A DNA stretch of 64,000 nt from CAZGAQ01 sp964523405 (GCA_964523405.1 CAZGAQ010000002.1:248001-312000); one strand, 5' to 3'. Positions 42,989-52,659 are shown, numbered from the stretch's first letter. The notes: generated by a model not told the origin, from the letters alone. Translations and numbers: made by a program.

Positions 42989-45900
42989 ATGCGCGCGACG
43001 CGCTTCGTGACAGTCTGTCTATGTGCATCGGCGGTCAACGTGGTCGCCGCGCCAGCGCTACCGTCCCTGGAAGCCTGTGTCGGCGGTCTGCAACTAAGCA
43101 TAAGCGAGGTCGACGCGGACACTTACCGGATTGTGGTCGACGCAAGTTCGCCCGAGACCGGCCTCACGCAGCTCCCCGTTGAGCTTGCCCAGCTCCGCGT
43201 CGCGCCTTCCGGCGACATCCAACTCGGCGGCCAGGCGACTGACGGAGGTTTGGGCGCACCCCGCTGGGTCGGCCGAATCGAGAAGCTGGAGGCCTATGGC
43301 GCCGAGCGCGTGCCGGGCTTGATCGTGCGTTGGCAGGCCGCCCCGGATGAAGCGATTTACGGCCTCGGCGAGCGCTTCACCGGCCTGGACCAGAACGGTC
43401 AGCGCTGCGCCATGTGGACGATGGACTCGCCCGGCGGCCAACTCGACTACGGCGACACGTATTTTTGCACCCCCGTCCTGTATAGCAGTCGCGGCTACGC
43501 CCTGTTCGCCACCGACAATCCGGAGGGCGAGTTTGACTTCAACTCCACCTGCAGCGGCTGGCATGCTTACCGCCGGGCAGGCACAAAGCTGACATTTTAC
43601 CTCGCGCTCGGTAGCAACATGAAGGATCTACTGCTGCGCCGCGGCACGCTGCAGGGCCCTTTCCGTGGCATTCCCGACTGGGCCTGGGGGCCCTGGATCA
43701 GCCGCAACAGCTACGAGACGCAGGCCGACGCCGTGGCCGCGATCGAGGGCATGGTGCAGCGCGGTTGGCCCGTGGCCGCGATTGTCCAGGAGGCCTGGAA
43801 AGGCCGGCCCGACACCGGGGACTTCAACAACTTCTCGCCGGAACGCTGGCCCGACGTGGAGGGTTACTTCGCGCTTTGTCGGCAGCACCAGATTCGCACA
43901 GCCCTGTGGCAGGTCCCGGTCGTGCATCCCAACGCGCCGGGCTTCGCCGCAGCCGCCGCCCGCGGGGAGTTCGTCCGCGACCCCGCCGGCCGCCCACGCC
44001 TCCGCGAGAACTTCATGGTCGGCTACGCCAATGTCGACTTTACGAATCCACACGCCGTGGCCGGCTGGAAGGACGAACTGCGCGATGAGCTGCGCCGCGG
44101 TGTGGCTGCGATCAAGGCTGACGATGGCGAGGACATCCACGCGTCGGACGTGTTCTTTGACGGGCGCCGCGGCTGGCAGATGCACAACGAGTTCGCCCGG
44201 CTCTACAACGACGCGTTGACGCAACTGCTCGACGAGGAGCACGTCGACGGACTGTTGTGGGCGCGCAGCGGCAGCCTCGGGATTGAGCGTTGCCCCGCCC
44301 TCTGGGCTGGCGACCAGGTCGCCAACTGGCGGCAGTTGCGCTCGCTGCTCCCGGCCGGCCTGAGTACCGGCCTCAGCGGCATGCCCTTCTGGGGTCACGA
44401 TATCGGCGGCTACGTCGGCACCCCGACCCCCGAACTGTACATGCGCTGGCTGCAATTCGGCACCTTCAGCCCGCTCATGCAATCCCACGGTATCACCCCA
44501 CGCGAACCCTGGCATTTTGGTCCCACCGCCGAGCAGGCCTACGCCCTGCTCGTGAACCTGCGCATGGCCCTGCAACCGACCCTCATTGCCCTGGGACGCG
44601 AGGCCGCCGCGAGCGGCCTGCCGCTCATGCGCCCCATGGCGTTCGAGTACCCCGGCGATCCGCGCTTCACACGCGAAGAAACGCAGTACCTCCTTGGGCC
44701 GGATCTGCTGGTGGCCCCGGTTCTCACCGAGCAGGCCACCGGACGGCGCGTCGCCTTCCCCCCCGGGCGTTGGCAGAGCCTCCTCGAACCCGTTGCGTTC
44801 GACGGACCGTGCGACGTCGATGTCGCGCTGCCACTCGTTGGCGCTCCGGTCTTCGTCCGCGAAGGCGCCACGCTTGCGGTCGCGTCCGTCCGCGACACCC
44901 TACCGCCGCATTGGGCGCCCAACGCCCCCACACGCAGCGTCACTTGCGCGCCGACGCGCGTCCTCCTGGCCAACCCACGCGTGCAGATCAACGCCAACGC
45001 GCTGACCCGCGTGGCGCAAATCTCGTTCACCGCCGCCCCGGCCGAGGCCGACGGTCTGGTCATACAGTGCACGCCGGCCGGGGTGGATGGGCCCTGGCGA
45101 CCGGTGCCGCTGCGGCGCGCCGGCGACCGCATGAGTGTTGAGCTGCGCGCGGATGTCGCGGAGCCGGCCGGCCGCGAGCAGAGGTTCGCCGTTCGCCGCG
45201 TGGCTGACGACCCCAATGCCACACCGCTTTGGCAGGGTGCCATCCGCTGGGTCATCCCGGTCGAACTCACCCTGGACGAGGTGCCGGCGTTGATCACAGC
45301 GGCCGGGCCGCGCGGCGTCACGACCCGGCTGACGAACCGCTGTGACGAACCGGTCACGGTCGAAGTGCGCGCGACGGCTGACGCCCCGCTGCGTGTGCGC
45401 GACGCAACGCGAACGCTCACGCTGCCGCCGCGCGGCACGACCGAACTCGTGTGGTCGCTCGACGTGCCCGCGCCGACGGGCGCCACAAGCCTGAACGTGC
45501 GCTTCACGGTCTGTGCCGGCCAGCACCTGCTCGCCCAGGCCACCCGCTGGTTCGCCCCGCCGTGGCGCTGGGTCGTCGCCGGACCGTTCCCGACGCAGGC
45601 GCGCCGCGCGTTCAGCACGCCGTTCGGCCCGGAATGGAACACGGCGGCCGACGTCGCGTTTGCTGCGGGGCCCGGGACCGTCCGCTGGGAGCAGCTCGCC
45701 CCGCAGCCCCGCTTCGATGCGCCGTGCGTCGATTTCGGCATGGCCTTTGGCCTGTTGAACTACGCCGGTGGCTACGCCCTCACGCGCCTGCGTTCGGACC
45801 GTGAGCAGGACGCCGTGCTGCATTGCGGGAGCGACGACACGCTGACCGTCTGGCTCAACGACACGCTGGTCCACGAGCACGAGACGTATCGCGCCGCACG

Positions 45901-46621
45901 GCCGGACCAGGAGCGGATTCCCGTGCACCTGAGCGCGGGCGTGAACACGCTATTGTTCAAGGTCGGTCAGGAAACCGGTTCGTGGCAGTTCTACGCGCGT
46001 CTCAGCGGCACCGCGGACGCCCCGCTCGTGGGCGTGACGGATGGTTTTGACGACTATGCGGCGTACGACGTGCGACGTCCACTGGCGCGCGTCGTACGGC
46101 CGCCCCCGGCCGGTCTCACTTGGTCCCTCGCGGGGCCATTCGAGCCTGACGGCCCGCTTGATCAGCAACTCACCGGGGCCGCCGGCACGATGTCGTGGCC
46201 GCCGTCAGTAGACGGCATCACGTGGCGCGCGGCGCGCGCGCCCGGCGCCTACGGCCCCATTGACCTGAACGCCGAACTTGGCGACACACGTGAGAAGGTC
46301 GCCTATGCCGCCGCCGCCCTGACCGTCGACGCCGCCTGCCCGATCGAAGTCCTCGCGGGCTCCGACGACGGCCTGACGCTCTGGCTCAACGGCACGTTGC
46401 TCAGCGACGCGCCGCAGACCCGCCACTTCAGGCCGACCAGTGACCGCGTGCGCGCGACCCTGCGCCCCGGCGAGAATCGCTTTCTGGCTCGGATTACTCA
46501 GCACGTCGGTGACTGGCTGTTCCAGGTCGCCGTTTGGGATGTCGCGCAGAAACCCTATCGCCCGCTGCCGACGGCCAATCTGCCGTATCTCGGCCGTCCG
46601 CAGCCTGTCCTGGGAGAGTAG
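42989..46621 (+). CDS. Exported GH31 family glycosidase with two C-terminal beta-sandwich modules
   Basis: 1210 residues, much longer than a typical GH31 core. The signal peptide is RFVTVCLCASAVNVVAAPA. An N-terminal beta-sandwich (IYGLGERFTGLDQNGQRCAM) leads to the barrel. AAIKADDGEDIHASDVFFDG carries the nucleophile Asp, and PALWAGDQVANW carries the acid/base Asp. LMQSHGITPREPWHFG and LGPDLLVAPVLTEQA are typical of the family. From about residue 860 two related modules start WVVAGPFPTQ and WSLAGPFEPD, each with a GSDD...TLWLN segment like carbohydrate-binding PA14/CBM-type folds. Substrates of GH31 include alpha-glucosides and alpha-xylosides; the choice is not resolvable here. A 5-bp gap links it to the next gene. 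Confidence 0.88.
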   Translation: MRATRFVTVCLCASAVNVVAAPALPSLEACVGGLQLSISEVDADTYRIVVDASSPETGLTQLPVELAQLRVAPSGDIQLGGQATDGGLGAPRWVGRIEKLEAYGAERVPGLIVRWQAAPDEAIYGLGERFTGLDQNGQRCAMWTMDSPGGQLDYGDTYFCTPVLYSSRGYALFATDNPEGEFDFNSTCSGWHAYRRAGTKLTFYLALGSNMKDLLLRRGTLQGPFRGIPDWAWGPWISRNSYETQADAVAAIEGMVQRGWPVAAIVQEAWKGRPDTGDFNNFSPERWPDVEGYFALCRQHQIRTALWQVPVVHPNAPGFAAAAARGEFVRDPAGRPRLRENFMVGYANVDFTNPHAVAGWKDELRDELRRGVAAIKADDGEDIHASDVFFDGRRGWQMHNEFARLYNDALTQLLDEEHVDGLLWARSGSLGIERCPALWAGDQVANWRQLRSLLPAGLSTGLSGMPFWGHDIGGYVGTPTPELYMRWLQFGTFSPLMQSHGITPREPWHFGPTAEQAYALLVNLRMALQPTLIALGREAAASGLPLMRPMAFEYPGDPRFTREETQYLLGPDLLVAPVLTEQATGRRVAFPPGRWQSLLEPVAFDGPCDVDVALPLVGAPVFVREGATLAVASVRDTLPPHWAPNAPTRSVTCAPTRVLLANPRVQINANALTRVAQISFTAAPAEADGLVIQCTPAGVDGPWRPVPLRRAGDRMSVELRADVAEPAGREQRFAVRRVADDPNATPLWQGAIRWVIPVELTLDEVPALITAAGPRGVTTRLTNRCDEPVTVEVRATADAPLRVRDATRTLTLPPRGTTELVWSLDVPAPTGATSLNVRFTVCAGQHLLAQATRWFAPPWRWVVAGPFPTQARRAFSTPFGPEWNTAADVAFAAGPGTVRWEQLAPQPRFDAPCVDFGMAFGLLNYAGGYALTRLRSDREQDAVLHCGSDDTLTVWLNDTLVHEHETYRAARPDQERIPVHLSAGVNTLLFKVGQETGSWQFYARLSGTADAPLVGVTDGFDDYAAYDVRRPLARVVRPPPAGLTWSLAGPFEPDGPLDQQLTGAAGTMSWPPSVDGITWRAARAPGAYGPIDLNAELGDTREKVAYAAAALTVDAACPIEVLAGSDDGLTLWLNGTLLSDAPQTRHFRPTSDRVRATLRPGENRFLARITQHVGDWLFQVAVWDVAQKPYRPLPTANLPYLGRPQPVLGE

Positions 46622-46626
46622 TACCT

Positions 46627-48603
46627 GTGTCCGTATACGCCACGCACACGACCGGCAACCTCTGGTTCGTCCTGCCCCGCATCACCCCGCCGCCGGGTGG
46701 CATCGACCGCGCGGCCTTCCTCATGATGCGCCACCGCGGTCTCATCGAGCTGTCGTCCGCCACGTCCGCGCCGTTTCTCGCGGCCGACGTGCGTATTCAC
46801 GGTCATTCCGTGCTCGCCGGTGCTGCGGACAGTCTGCTCGCCGACTGGATTCCCTGCTACCACGCACAGACCGCCGAATCCGAGGTCACGCTGACCTGGC
46901 TAACGCCACACGACGAGCGCGGCTGGCTCGGCCGGCTCGTCGTCCGCAATACGGGCACGCGCCCGTTGCCTGTGGAGCTGACCTTCACGATGAACTGGGG
47001 CCGCACGCACGTCTCCACGTACGACCGCGAGCCGCTGCACGGCAGCTTCCGGCTCATGCCCAACGGCTGGGGCGGTGGTGTTGGCCTGGGCTGGGCCCTC
47101 GACCGCACCGAATTCGGCATGGGCATCGGCTGCTCTCCCGGCGGCGGCATGCACCTGACGCTCCTGCAACCCGAAACGGACGCCGTCGTCTGGTCGGGGA
47201 ATCCGGCCGCCGGTGAGCCGCGTGAGTTCGCGCGCGAGCTGACCGCCGTGCTCACCTGCCGCCGCGACCTGCAGGTCGCACCCGGCGAGACCGAGACGTT
47301 CGACGTGTTCGTTTCCTTCGCGCCGGACACCAAGGCCGCCTGCCTGGATGCCCGCTACCTGCGCGAGCAGGGCTTCCCCAAGCTGCTCGACGCCACGATG
47401 CGCCGCCTCGCAGCCCTCAACGCCAGTCTTCCGGCCGCCCTCGCCGCCGACCCCCAACTCGGCCCACTCGTGCGACGTAACCGCCTCTTCTGCTACTTCT
47501 ACAGCCTCGGCCGCACGCTCGATAGCGAGGAACTGTGCCCCCTGACGTCGCGTTCGAGCGACTACTACGTTTCCGCGGCGTATTGGGATCGCGACAGCCT
47601 GCTGTGGAGTTTTCCAACCATCCTGGACATGGACCGCGAGCTGGCCGCCACGATGCTCGTCACGGCCTTCGGCCGGCAAGGGCCCAACATTGGCATTCAC
47701 TCGCGCTTCATCGACGGCGCGATGTACGAGCCGGGCTTTGAGCTGGACGAGCTCTGCGCGCCCCTGCTGGCGCTCGATCGCTATCTGCGGGCGACCGGTG
47801 ACTGGAGTATTGTCGGACGCATCCAGTTCGACGCGGTCGCACGCCGGGTGGAGCGCATCCTCACTGAGCGGCGACATCCGACGATCGCGCTGTACAGCAC
47901 GGACTACCTGCCGACGGACGACCGCGCGGAGCTGCCCTATTGCATCTACGACAACGTCCTGGTGTGGGCGATGTGCGGCGTGTTCGAGCGCGTCGCGGGG
48001 CATCGCAAGGACACCGAGGCTGCCCGCACGTGGGCTGAGCGCCGCCGCGCGGTGGCCACGGCAATCCGGGCGCATGGCATTGTGCGCGCGGGGCGGCGTA
48101 CCGGGCCGGCCGACAGCGCCGCGGACGACGCCCGGGAAATGTACGCCTGGGCTGTCGACCTGGAAGGCCGACATCAGCTCTACGATGAGCCACCAGGCAG
48201 CCTGGCCCTGCTGGCCAGCCTCGGCTTCGTTGACAAGGACGACCCCGTCTTCCACGCGACGTGCGACTGGATCTACTCCCCGGCGAATCCGTTCTACTTC
48301 GCCGCCGTCGACGAGATCGGCTGCCGCCATGAGCCGCACCCGTGGGTGCTGGCGATCGCCAACAGCCTCCTGCTGCCGCAGCGGCGCCAGGCGGCGCTGG
48401 CGCTGCTACGGCGCATTCGGATGGACGACGGTCTGGCCTGCGAAGCCGTCCATGAAGACACCGGCATCGTCGCGAGCGGTCGGCACTTTGCCACGTGCGC
48501 CGGCTTCCTCAGCCACGCCCTGGTCGTCGCGCACCGGCCCCCGACAGACGAGCACACCGCTGATCGGAGTGCGGCGGCGCGGTTGGCGGCGGACATGGCG
48601 TAG
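46627..48603 (+). CDS. Six-hairpin (alpha/alpha)6 glycosidase-like protein, family unresolved (GH125-like features)
   Basis: 658 residues from a GTG at 46627 with GGGAGAG eight bases upstream, overlapping the end of the GH31 gene, so the pair is translationally coupled. No signal peptide is seen, unlike GH31. Residues 1-240 form a beta-rich domain. The rest looks like an (alpha/alpha)6 barrel with YYVSAAYWDRDSLLWSFPTI, HSRFIDGAMYEPGFELDEL, PYCIYDNVLVWAM and CEAVHEDTGIVASGRHFATC. The YWDRDS and late AVHEDTG segments recall GH125 alpha-mannosidases and GH63/GH15 relatives, but none is a firm match. Probably it trims oligosaccharides produced by the exported GH31 enzyme. Confidence 0.72.
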   Translation: MSVYATHTTGNLWFVLPRITPPPGGIDRAAFLMMRHRGLIELSSATSAPFLAADVRIHGHSVLAGAADSLLADWIPCYHAQTAESEVTLTWLTPHDERGWLGRLVVRNTGTRPLPVELTFTMNWGRTHVSTYDREPLHGSFRLMPNGWGGGVGLGWALDRTEFGMGIGCSPGGGMHLTLLQPETDAVVWSGNPAAGEPREFARELTAVLTCRRDLQVAPGETETFDVFVSFAPDTKAACLDARYLREQGFPKLLDATMRRLAALNASLPAALAADPQLGPLVRRNRLFCYFYSLGRTLDSEELCPLTSRSSDYYVSAAYWDRDSLLWSFPTILDMDRELAATMLVTAFGRQGPNIGIHSRFIDGAMYEPGFELDELCAPLLALDRYLRATGDWSIVGRIQFDAVARRVERILTERRHPTIALYSTDYLPTDDRAELPYCIYDNVLVWAMCGVFERVAGHRKDTEAARTWAERRRAVATAIRAHGIVRAGRRTGPADSAADDAREMYAWAVDLEGRHQLYDEPPGSLALLASLGFVDKDDPVFHATCDWIYSPANPFYFAAVDEIGCRHEPHPWVLAIANSLLLPQRRQAALALLRRIRMDDGLACEAVHEDTGIVASGRHFATCAGFLSHALVVAHRPPTDEHTADRSAAARLAADMA

Positions 48604-48786
48604 CCCGCACGCATGCTCGCCAGGTAGCGTCGGCCAGCCGCGGCGCAGCGGACGGCATATCATTCTCCAGTGCGCCGCCAACGGGCGGTGCCCGGGCCCG
48701 CCACAACGCGGGATAAACACCACGATGGCAGACGGTTCGCTGGGTGGCCGCAGCCGGCCCACAGCCGCATAGCCGAGGACCACAAC

Positions 48787-49851
48787 ATGCCCCACCTGTT
48801 CGACGCGCTCACCATCCGCAGCGTGACGCTCCGCAATCGCATCGGCGTTTCGCCCATGTGCCAGTACAGCTCCGCCGACGGCCGCGCCACCGACTGGCAC
48901 CTCGTCCACCTCGGCACGCGCGCCGTCGGCGGCGCCGCCCTCGTCATCGCCGAAGCAACGGCTGTCGAGCCCCGCGGCCGGATCAGCCCGCAGGACGCCG
49001 GCTTGTGGTCGGATGAGCATGTTGAGCCGCTGGCCCGCATCAATCGCTTCATCGTCGAGCACGGGGCCGTACCGGGCATCCAGCTCGCCCACGCCGGACG
49101 CAAGGCCAGCACCGCCCGGCCGTGGGAGGGCGACGGGCTGCTGACCAGCGCCCAGGGCGGCTGGCCGACCGTCGGCCCAAGTCCGATGCCGTTCAACGAG
49201 GGCGAGCCGGCCCCGCACGAACTGACGGTCCCCGAGATCGCGGCGATCCAGGCGGCCTTCGTCGCCGCGGCCCGGCGGGCGCTGGCGGCCGGATATCAGT
49301 GGCTCGAGCTGCACGCCGCGCATGGCTATCTCGCGCACAGCTTCCACTCGCCGATCTCCAATCGCCGCCAGGACGGCTACGGCGGCAGCTTCGCCAACCG
49401 CGTCCGCTTCACGCTCGAGACGGTGAAGGCCCTGCGCGGCGTGTGGCCGGACCGTCTGCCCCTGACCGTGCGGCTGTCCTGCACCGACTGGCACCCCGAA
49501 GGCTGGACGCTGGAGGAATCAGTGGAACTCGCGCGGCTGCTCAAGCCGGCCGGCGTGGACCTCATCGACTGCAGCTCCGGCGGCGGCACGCCGCACGCCC
49601 GCATCCCGGCCGGCGCGAGCTTCCAGGTCCCGCTGGCGGAGACCATCCGCCGCGCCGCCGACATTCCGACGGCCGCCGTGGGCCTGATCACCGCGCCGAT
49701 GCAGGCGGACGAGATCATCCGCAACGGCCGCGCGGATCTGGTGTTGCTGGCCCGCGAGCTGCTGCGCAACCCGTATTGGCCGGTGCAGGCGGCCCAGGCG
49801 CTGCGGCACGCGGACAAGCTGTCCCTGCCGCCACAGTACGGGCGGGCGTGA
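48787..49851 (+). CDS. Old-yellow-enzyme family NADPH dehydrogenase (YqjM/NamA-like)
   Basis: 354 residues starting MPHLFDALTIRSVTLRNRIG with GAGG eight bases before the ATG. It is an FMN-binding TIM barrel. VSPMCQYSSADG carries the YqjM-type redox-sensing Cys, IQLAHAGRKAS the substrate-contact His and Arg, WLELHAAHGYLAHSFHSP the paired His, and LTVRLSCTDWHPEGWTLEES an FMN-domain strand. The end PYWPVQAAQAL is common in this class. It reduces activated C=C bonds (enals, enones, maleimides, nitro compounds) with NADPH. It stands in the same direction as the sugar genes but has its own gap of 183 bp, so a link to them is unproven. Confidence 0.92.
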   Translation: MPHLFDALTIRSVTLRNRIGVSPMCQYSSADGRATDWHLVHLGTRAVGGAALVIAEATAVEPRGRISPQDAGLWSDEHVEPLARINRFIVEHGAVPGIQLAHAGRKASTARPWEGDGLLTSAQGGWPTVGPSPMPFNEGEPAPHELTVPEIAAIQAAFVAAARRALAAGYQWLELHAAHGYLAHSFHSPISNRRQDGYGGSFANRVRFTLETVKALRGVWPDRLPLTVRLSCTDWHPEGWTLEESVELARLLKPAGVDLIDCSSGGGTPHARIPAGASFQVPLAETIRRAADIPTAAVGLITAPMQADEIIRNGRADLVLLARELLRNPYWPVQAAQALRHADKLSLPPQYGRA

Positions 49852-49986
49852 GCGGACGTCCGCACTCCGCGCCCCGACGCCGCCATGCTCCCGCGCCGTC
49901 CGCACCGCCACGCGTGGGCGCGCCGCCGCTTCCCGCTACACTACGCCCACGCGGCGCAGCGGCACCGCGCGTAGTGGAGAACGACG

Positions 49987-51243
49987 ATGGTGCAGCACTC
50001 TCCGGGCAACCGGCCGCGCGCCGCCGCGCTGGTGACACTCGCCTGGGCGGCAAGCCTCGGCACGCACGCGGCGATTCGCATCGAACGCGTCCCCGGGCAG
50101 GCCGAAGCCGATACGGTCGAGGTTCACGGCGTGGCGGCGGGGCCGTTCGACGTGCGCCTCTGGCAGGACGAGCCGCCGCGGCTGATACCGGACCTGCGCG
50201 CGCCCCTGCTTCGCCCGCGCGTCGCGGGCGTGTTTCGCAATATCTACGCCCCGTCGGTCGTCGCCTTGCCCGACGGCTGGCGCATTTTCTACGGCGGCTG
50301 GGACGGTGTCGCGAGCGGCAACGACCGCATTTACAGTGTCGTCACACGGGACTTCCTGGACTTTGGCGCGCCACACACGGAGATTGAGCATGGCGCGTTC
50401 ACCCACGTCTGCAACGTCAGCGCAGCGCGCGATCCGAACGGCGCCGTGCGCCTGCTGTGCACCGCGTATCCCGATGCTGTCGGCACCAACAAGCCAGCTT
50501 ACTTTGTCAGCCCCGACGGCGTGAAGTGGAACGGCGCACCCGCCCCCTACCCCGCCGCGCGCGGCGACCTCATCGAGATGGAGGGCTACGCGGATTACGC
50601 GGCGGCCGACATCAACGGCATGAACGTGCTGCTCATCGAAGACGGCGTTTGCCGCCTATACTTCGGCGACTTCAAAGCCCTGGGTCACGTGCACCGCGCC
50701 AGCGCAGCGGACGGCCGGCACTTCCGCTATGACGGCCCCTGCCTGCCCTGCAGCCACATGGTCAACGACGTGAAGAAGATCGTCGCGGGCGGGCAGACGA
50801 CGTACCTGATGGCGATTCACGGCAACACCGAGCGGCTGTGGTACGCGCTTTCGGCGGACGGCCTGAAGTTCGATCGCCAGCGTGAGCTCCTCACGAGCCT
50901 CGGCGAGTCGGACAAGTTCATCGTTGCCGTCGGCTGGGTCGTGCGCGACGATCGCCTGCTCGGTCTGCTCTACGGGGCTGGAGCCGTGCCGTCCCTCGAC
51001 CGCAACCGCATCTACGCCCGCTGGCTGCAGAAGCGGCTGGTGTTTACCGACTCCGCCGGGGAACGGCACGAGCCGGTGCGCGCGCTCGGCCCCGACCGGC
51101 AGGTCTTGTCGCTCAAAGGCGAGCGCCCGCAGGAGGGACACCTGCAGGTCCTCGCCGAAGACGGTCGAACATCGTTGTGCGAACCGATTCCGCTGACGCT
51201 CGTGCCCGGAGCTGTGTATCGAATCGACTGGGGACAGCCGTAA
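49987..51243 (+). CDS. Exported five-bladed beta-propeller protein (GH43/GH130-like)
   Basis: 418 residues. GGAG lies seven bases before the ATG. A signal peptide (RAAALVTLAWAASLGTHA) is followed by repeated blade-like motifs: VFRNIYAPSVVALPDGWRIF, IYSVVTRDFLDFG, YFVSPDGVKWNGAP, CRLYFGDFKALGHVHRASAA and LWYALSADGLKFDRQ. The pattern D-G-strand followed by 'S-x-D-G-x-x-W/F' is typical of GH32/43/62/68/130 propellers. Catalytic triad residues cannot be fixed without a structure-based alignment, so hydrolase, phosphorylase or lectin roles are all possible. It is placed after the sugar-processing genes but with its own ribosome binding site. Confidence 0.7.
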   Translation: MVQHSPGNRPRAAALVTLAWAASLGTHAAIRIERVPGQAEADTVEVHGVAAGPFDVRLWQDEPPRLIPDLRAPLLRPRVAGVFRNIYAPSVVALPDGWRIFYGGWDGVASGNDRIYSVVTRDFLDFGAPHTEIEHGAFTHVCNVSAARDPNGAVRLLCTAYPDAVGTNKPAYFVSPDGVKWNGAPAPYPAARGDLIEMEGYADYAAADINGMNVLLIEDGVCRLYFGDFKALGHVHRASAADGRHFRYDGPCLPCSHMVNDVKKIVAGGQTTYLMAIHGNTERLWYALSADGLKFDRQRELLTSLGESDKFIVAVGWVVRDDRLLGLLYGAGAVPSLDRNRIYARWLQKRLVFTDSAGERHEPVRALGPDRQVLSLKGERPQEGHLQVLAEDGRTSLCEPIPLTLVPGAVYRIDWGQP

Positions 51244-51320
51244 GCGTCGCACCGTCGTCGTTGCGCTCAGCGTGTAGCCCCCTCGGGTGAATTCTCGCCT
51301 GTTTTTGCCGACATACGCAC

Positions 51321-51336
51321 CGTGCGCCGGCGCACG
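51321..51336. repeat. 16-bp perfect palindrome
   Basis: CGTGCGCCGGCGCACG is a perfect palindrome, 78 bp downstream of the propeller gene stop and upstream of the structured leader. It could be an operator or part of a terminator; no T-run follows. Confidence 0.5.
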
Positions 51337-51357
51337 CCACGCTTGGCTGTCAAGCTG

Positions 51358-51537
51358 AGTTCAGCCGCGGTCTATGGTTGTAACGACGGGCTGAACTTGC
51401 CTCCTTGCGTGAGGCCGCTGAAAGCAGCCGCGTTTGGCCGCGACGGTCTCACGGGGGTGCAGTAGCCGCCTGAGCAATTCCCTCGGTCCCGCAAACCGAA
51501 CCGGCGGCCGCCTTCCCGTCCGAGAAAGGAGACTCCC
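51358..51537 (+). promoter_or_regulatory. Candidate structured leader RNA before CHRD/dockerin gene
   Basis: Two extended inverted repeats lie in the 294-bp non-coding gap. Arms AGTTCAGCC (51358-51366) and GGCTGAACT (51389-51397) form a perfect 9-bp stem with a 22-nt loop. CGTGAGGCCG (51408-51417) pairs with CGGTCTCACG (51444-51453) as 10 bp with one G-U, enclosing two small hairpins: CTG-AAAG-CAG (51418-51427) and CGCG-TTTGGC-CGCG (51429-51442). Together these make a compact three-way junction. A further TCGGT/ACCGA stem (51483-51499) precedes AGGAG at the start codon. Random stems are common in GC-rich DNA, so support depends on covariation. Confidence 0.4.
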
Positions 51538-52659
51538 ATGAGAACCTCACGACGACATTGGGCGCCAGCGCTCCTGCTGATCCTGGCGAGTGCGCTGGTC
51601 GCGAGCGCCGGTCCGCTCGGCGTATTCAAGATGGAGTGGCCGCAACGCTATGGGCAGGGCGCCGCGCACGGCCCCCTCGTTGGCCCGGTCGATGCCCACG
51701 GGCTCGCGCCCCTGCCGGCCGCGTTCTGGGACAGCCCGTTCACGCTGCGCGGCGTGGTCGGCCCGCCGGATCGCATCACCGCCCGACACCAGGCGCGGCA
51801 CAAGATCGCGCTCCACCCGGGTGAGCCCGCGCCGGGCCCGTGGTGGATCGCCCCCGCCATCTCGCCGCCGGTGCCGCCGGCTTTCCTGCCGATTGCCGTC
51901 ACCGCCTCCGGCGCCAGCGGACGGCGTAATCACGGCCACATCGACTACTTTAACGAAATCCTTGTCGCGCTGTGGCTGCGCGTGCCGCCCGGTCCGCCGA
52001 GCATCATGCGCTACGCCTTCGCCTCGTCCGGCGTGCACGACCCGGTCGGTTGCGCCACCCGCAACGCCGCCCTCATGAGCGACGAGACCATCACGCCCAA
52101 CCCAGTCCCATCCATCGGCGCCGCCTCGCTCGCCATCGACATGAACGACCGGACGTTCGTCCTATCCGTCGTCGCCGCCGGCATTCAGCGAAACGACCTG
52201 TTGACGGGTCAGCTCTTCGTCGGGCCACCCGGCACCCAGGGACTGCCGATTCTCGACCTCGGCCCGGGCATGCTCTGGGAAGAGCTGGAGGGCGAAGGCA
52301 TCGGCCGCGTGCTCGGCGATCAGATCGTGTTCCCGCCGGAGTACGTCGACGCCCTGCTGGCGGGTGAGACCTACATCGTGCTGTACACCCTGCAGAACCC
52401 GCAGGGCGAGCTGCGCGGGCAACTCGTCGCGGCGCCCGAGGTGTGCTCCGGCGACTCCAACTGCGACGGCGCCATCAACTGGCGCGACATCGACTACTTC
52501 ATCGCCGGGATGAACGACAACGAGTCGGGCTGGCAGGCGATGTTCGCGACCGGCGCCCCCACATGTCTGTTCGCGAATAACGACGTGAACGGCGACGGTA
52601 CCGTCAACTGGCGCGATATCGATCCGCTCATCGCCCTGATGAACACGACGTGCCCGTAG
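51538..52659 (+). CDS. Secreted CHRD-domain protein with C-terminal dockerin-like repeats
   Basis: 373 residues. AAAGGAG lies seven bases before the ATG. A signal peptide (WAPALLLILASALVASAGPL) precedes a region of unknown fold, and a CHRD-like domain occupies about residues 195-300 (FVLSVVAAGIQRNDLLTGQL; ETYIVLYTLQNPQGELRGQL). The end holds two calcium-loop repeats: GDSNCDGAINWRDIDYFI and NNDVNGDGTVNWRDIDPLI. These dockerin-like tails are a hallmark of many secreted Phycisphaerae proteins, where their binding partner is not known. It is monocistronic by spacing and followed by a GC-rich hairpin. Confidence 0.82.
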   Translation: MRTSRRHWAPALLLILASALVASAGPLGVFKMEWPQRYGQGAAHGPLVGPVDAHGLAPLPAAFWDSPFTLRGVVGPPDRITARHQARHKIALHPGEPAPGPWWIAPAISPPVPPAFLPIAVTASGASGRRNHGHIDYFNEILVALWLRVPPGPPSIMRYAFASSGVHDPVGCATRNAALMSDETITPNPVPSIGAASLAIDMNDRTFVLSVVAAGIQRNDLLTGQLFVGPPGTQGLPILDLGPGMLWEELEGEGIGRVLGDQIVFPPEYVDALLAGETYIVLYTLQNPQGELRGQLVAAPEVCSGDSNCDGAINWRDIDYFIAGMNDNESGWQAMFATGAPTCLFANNDVNGDGTVNWRDIDPLIALMNTTCP

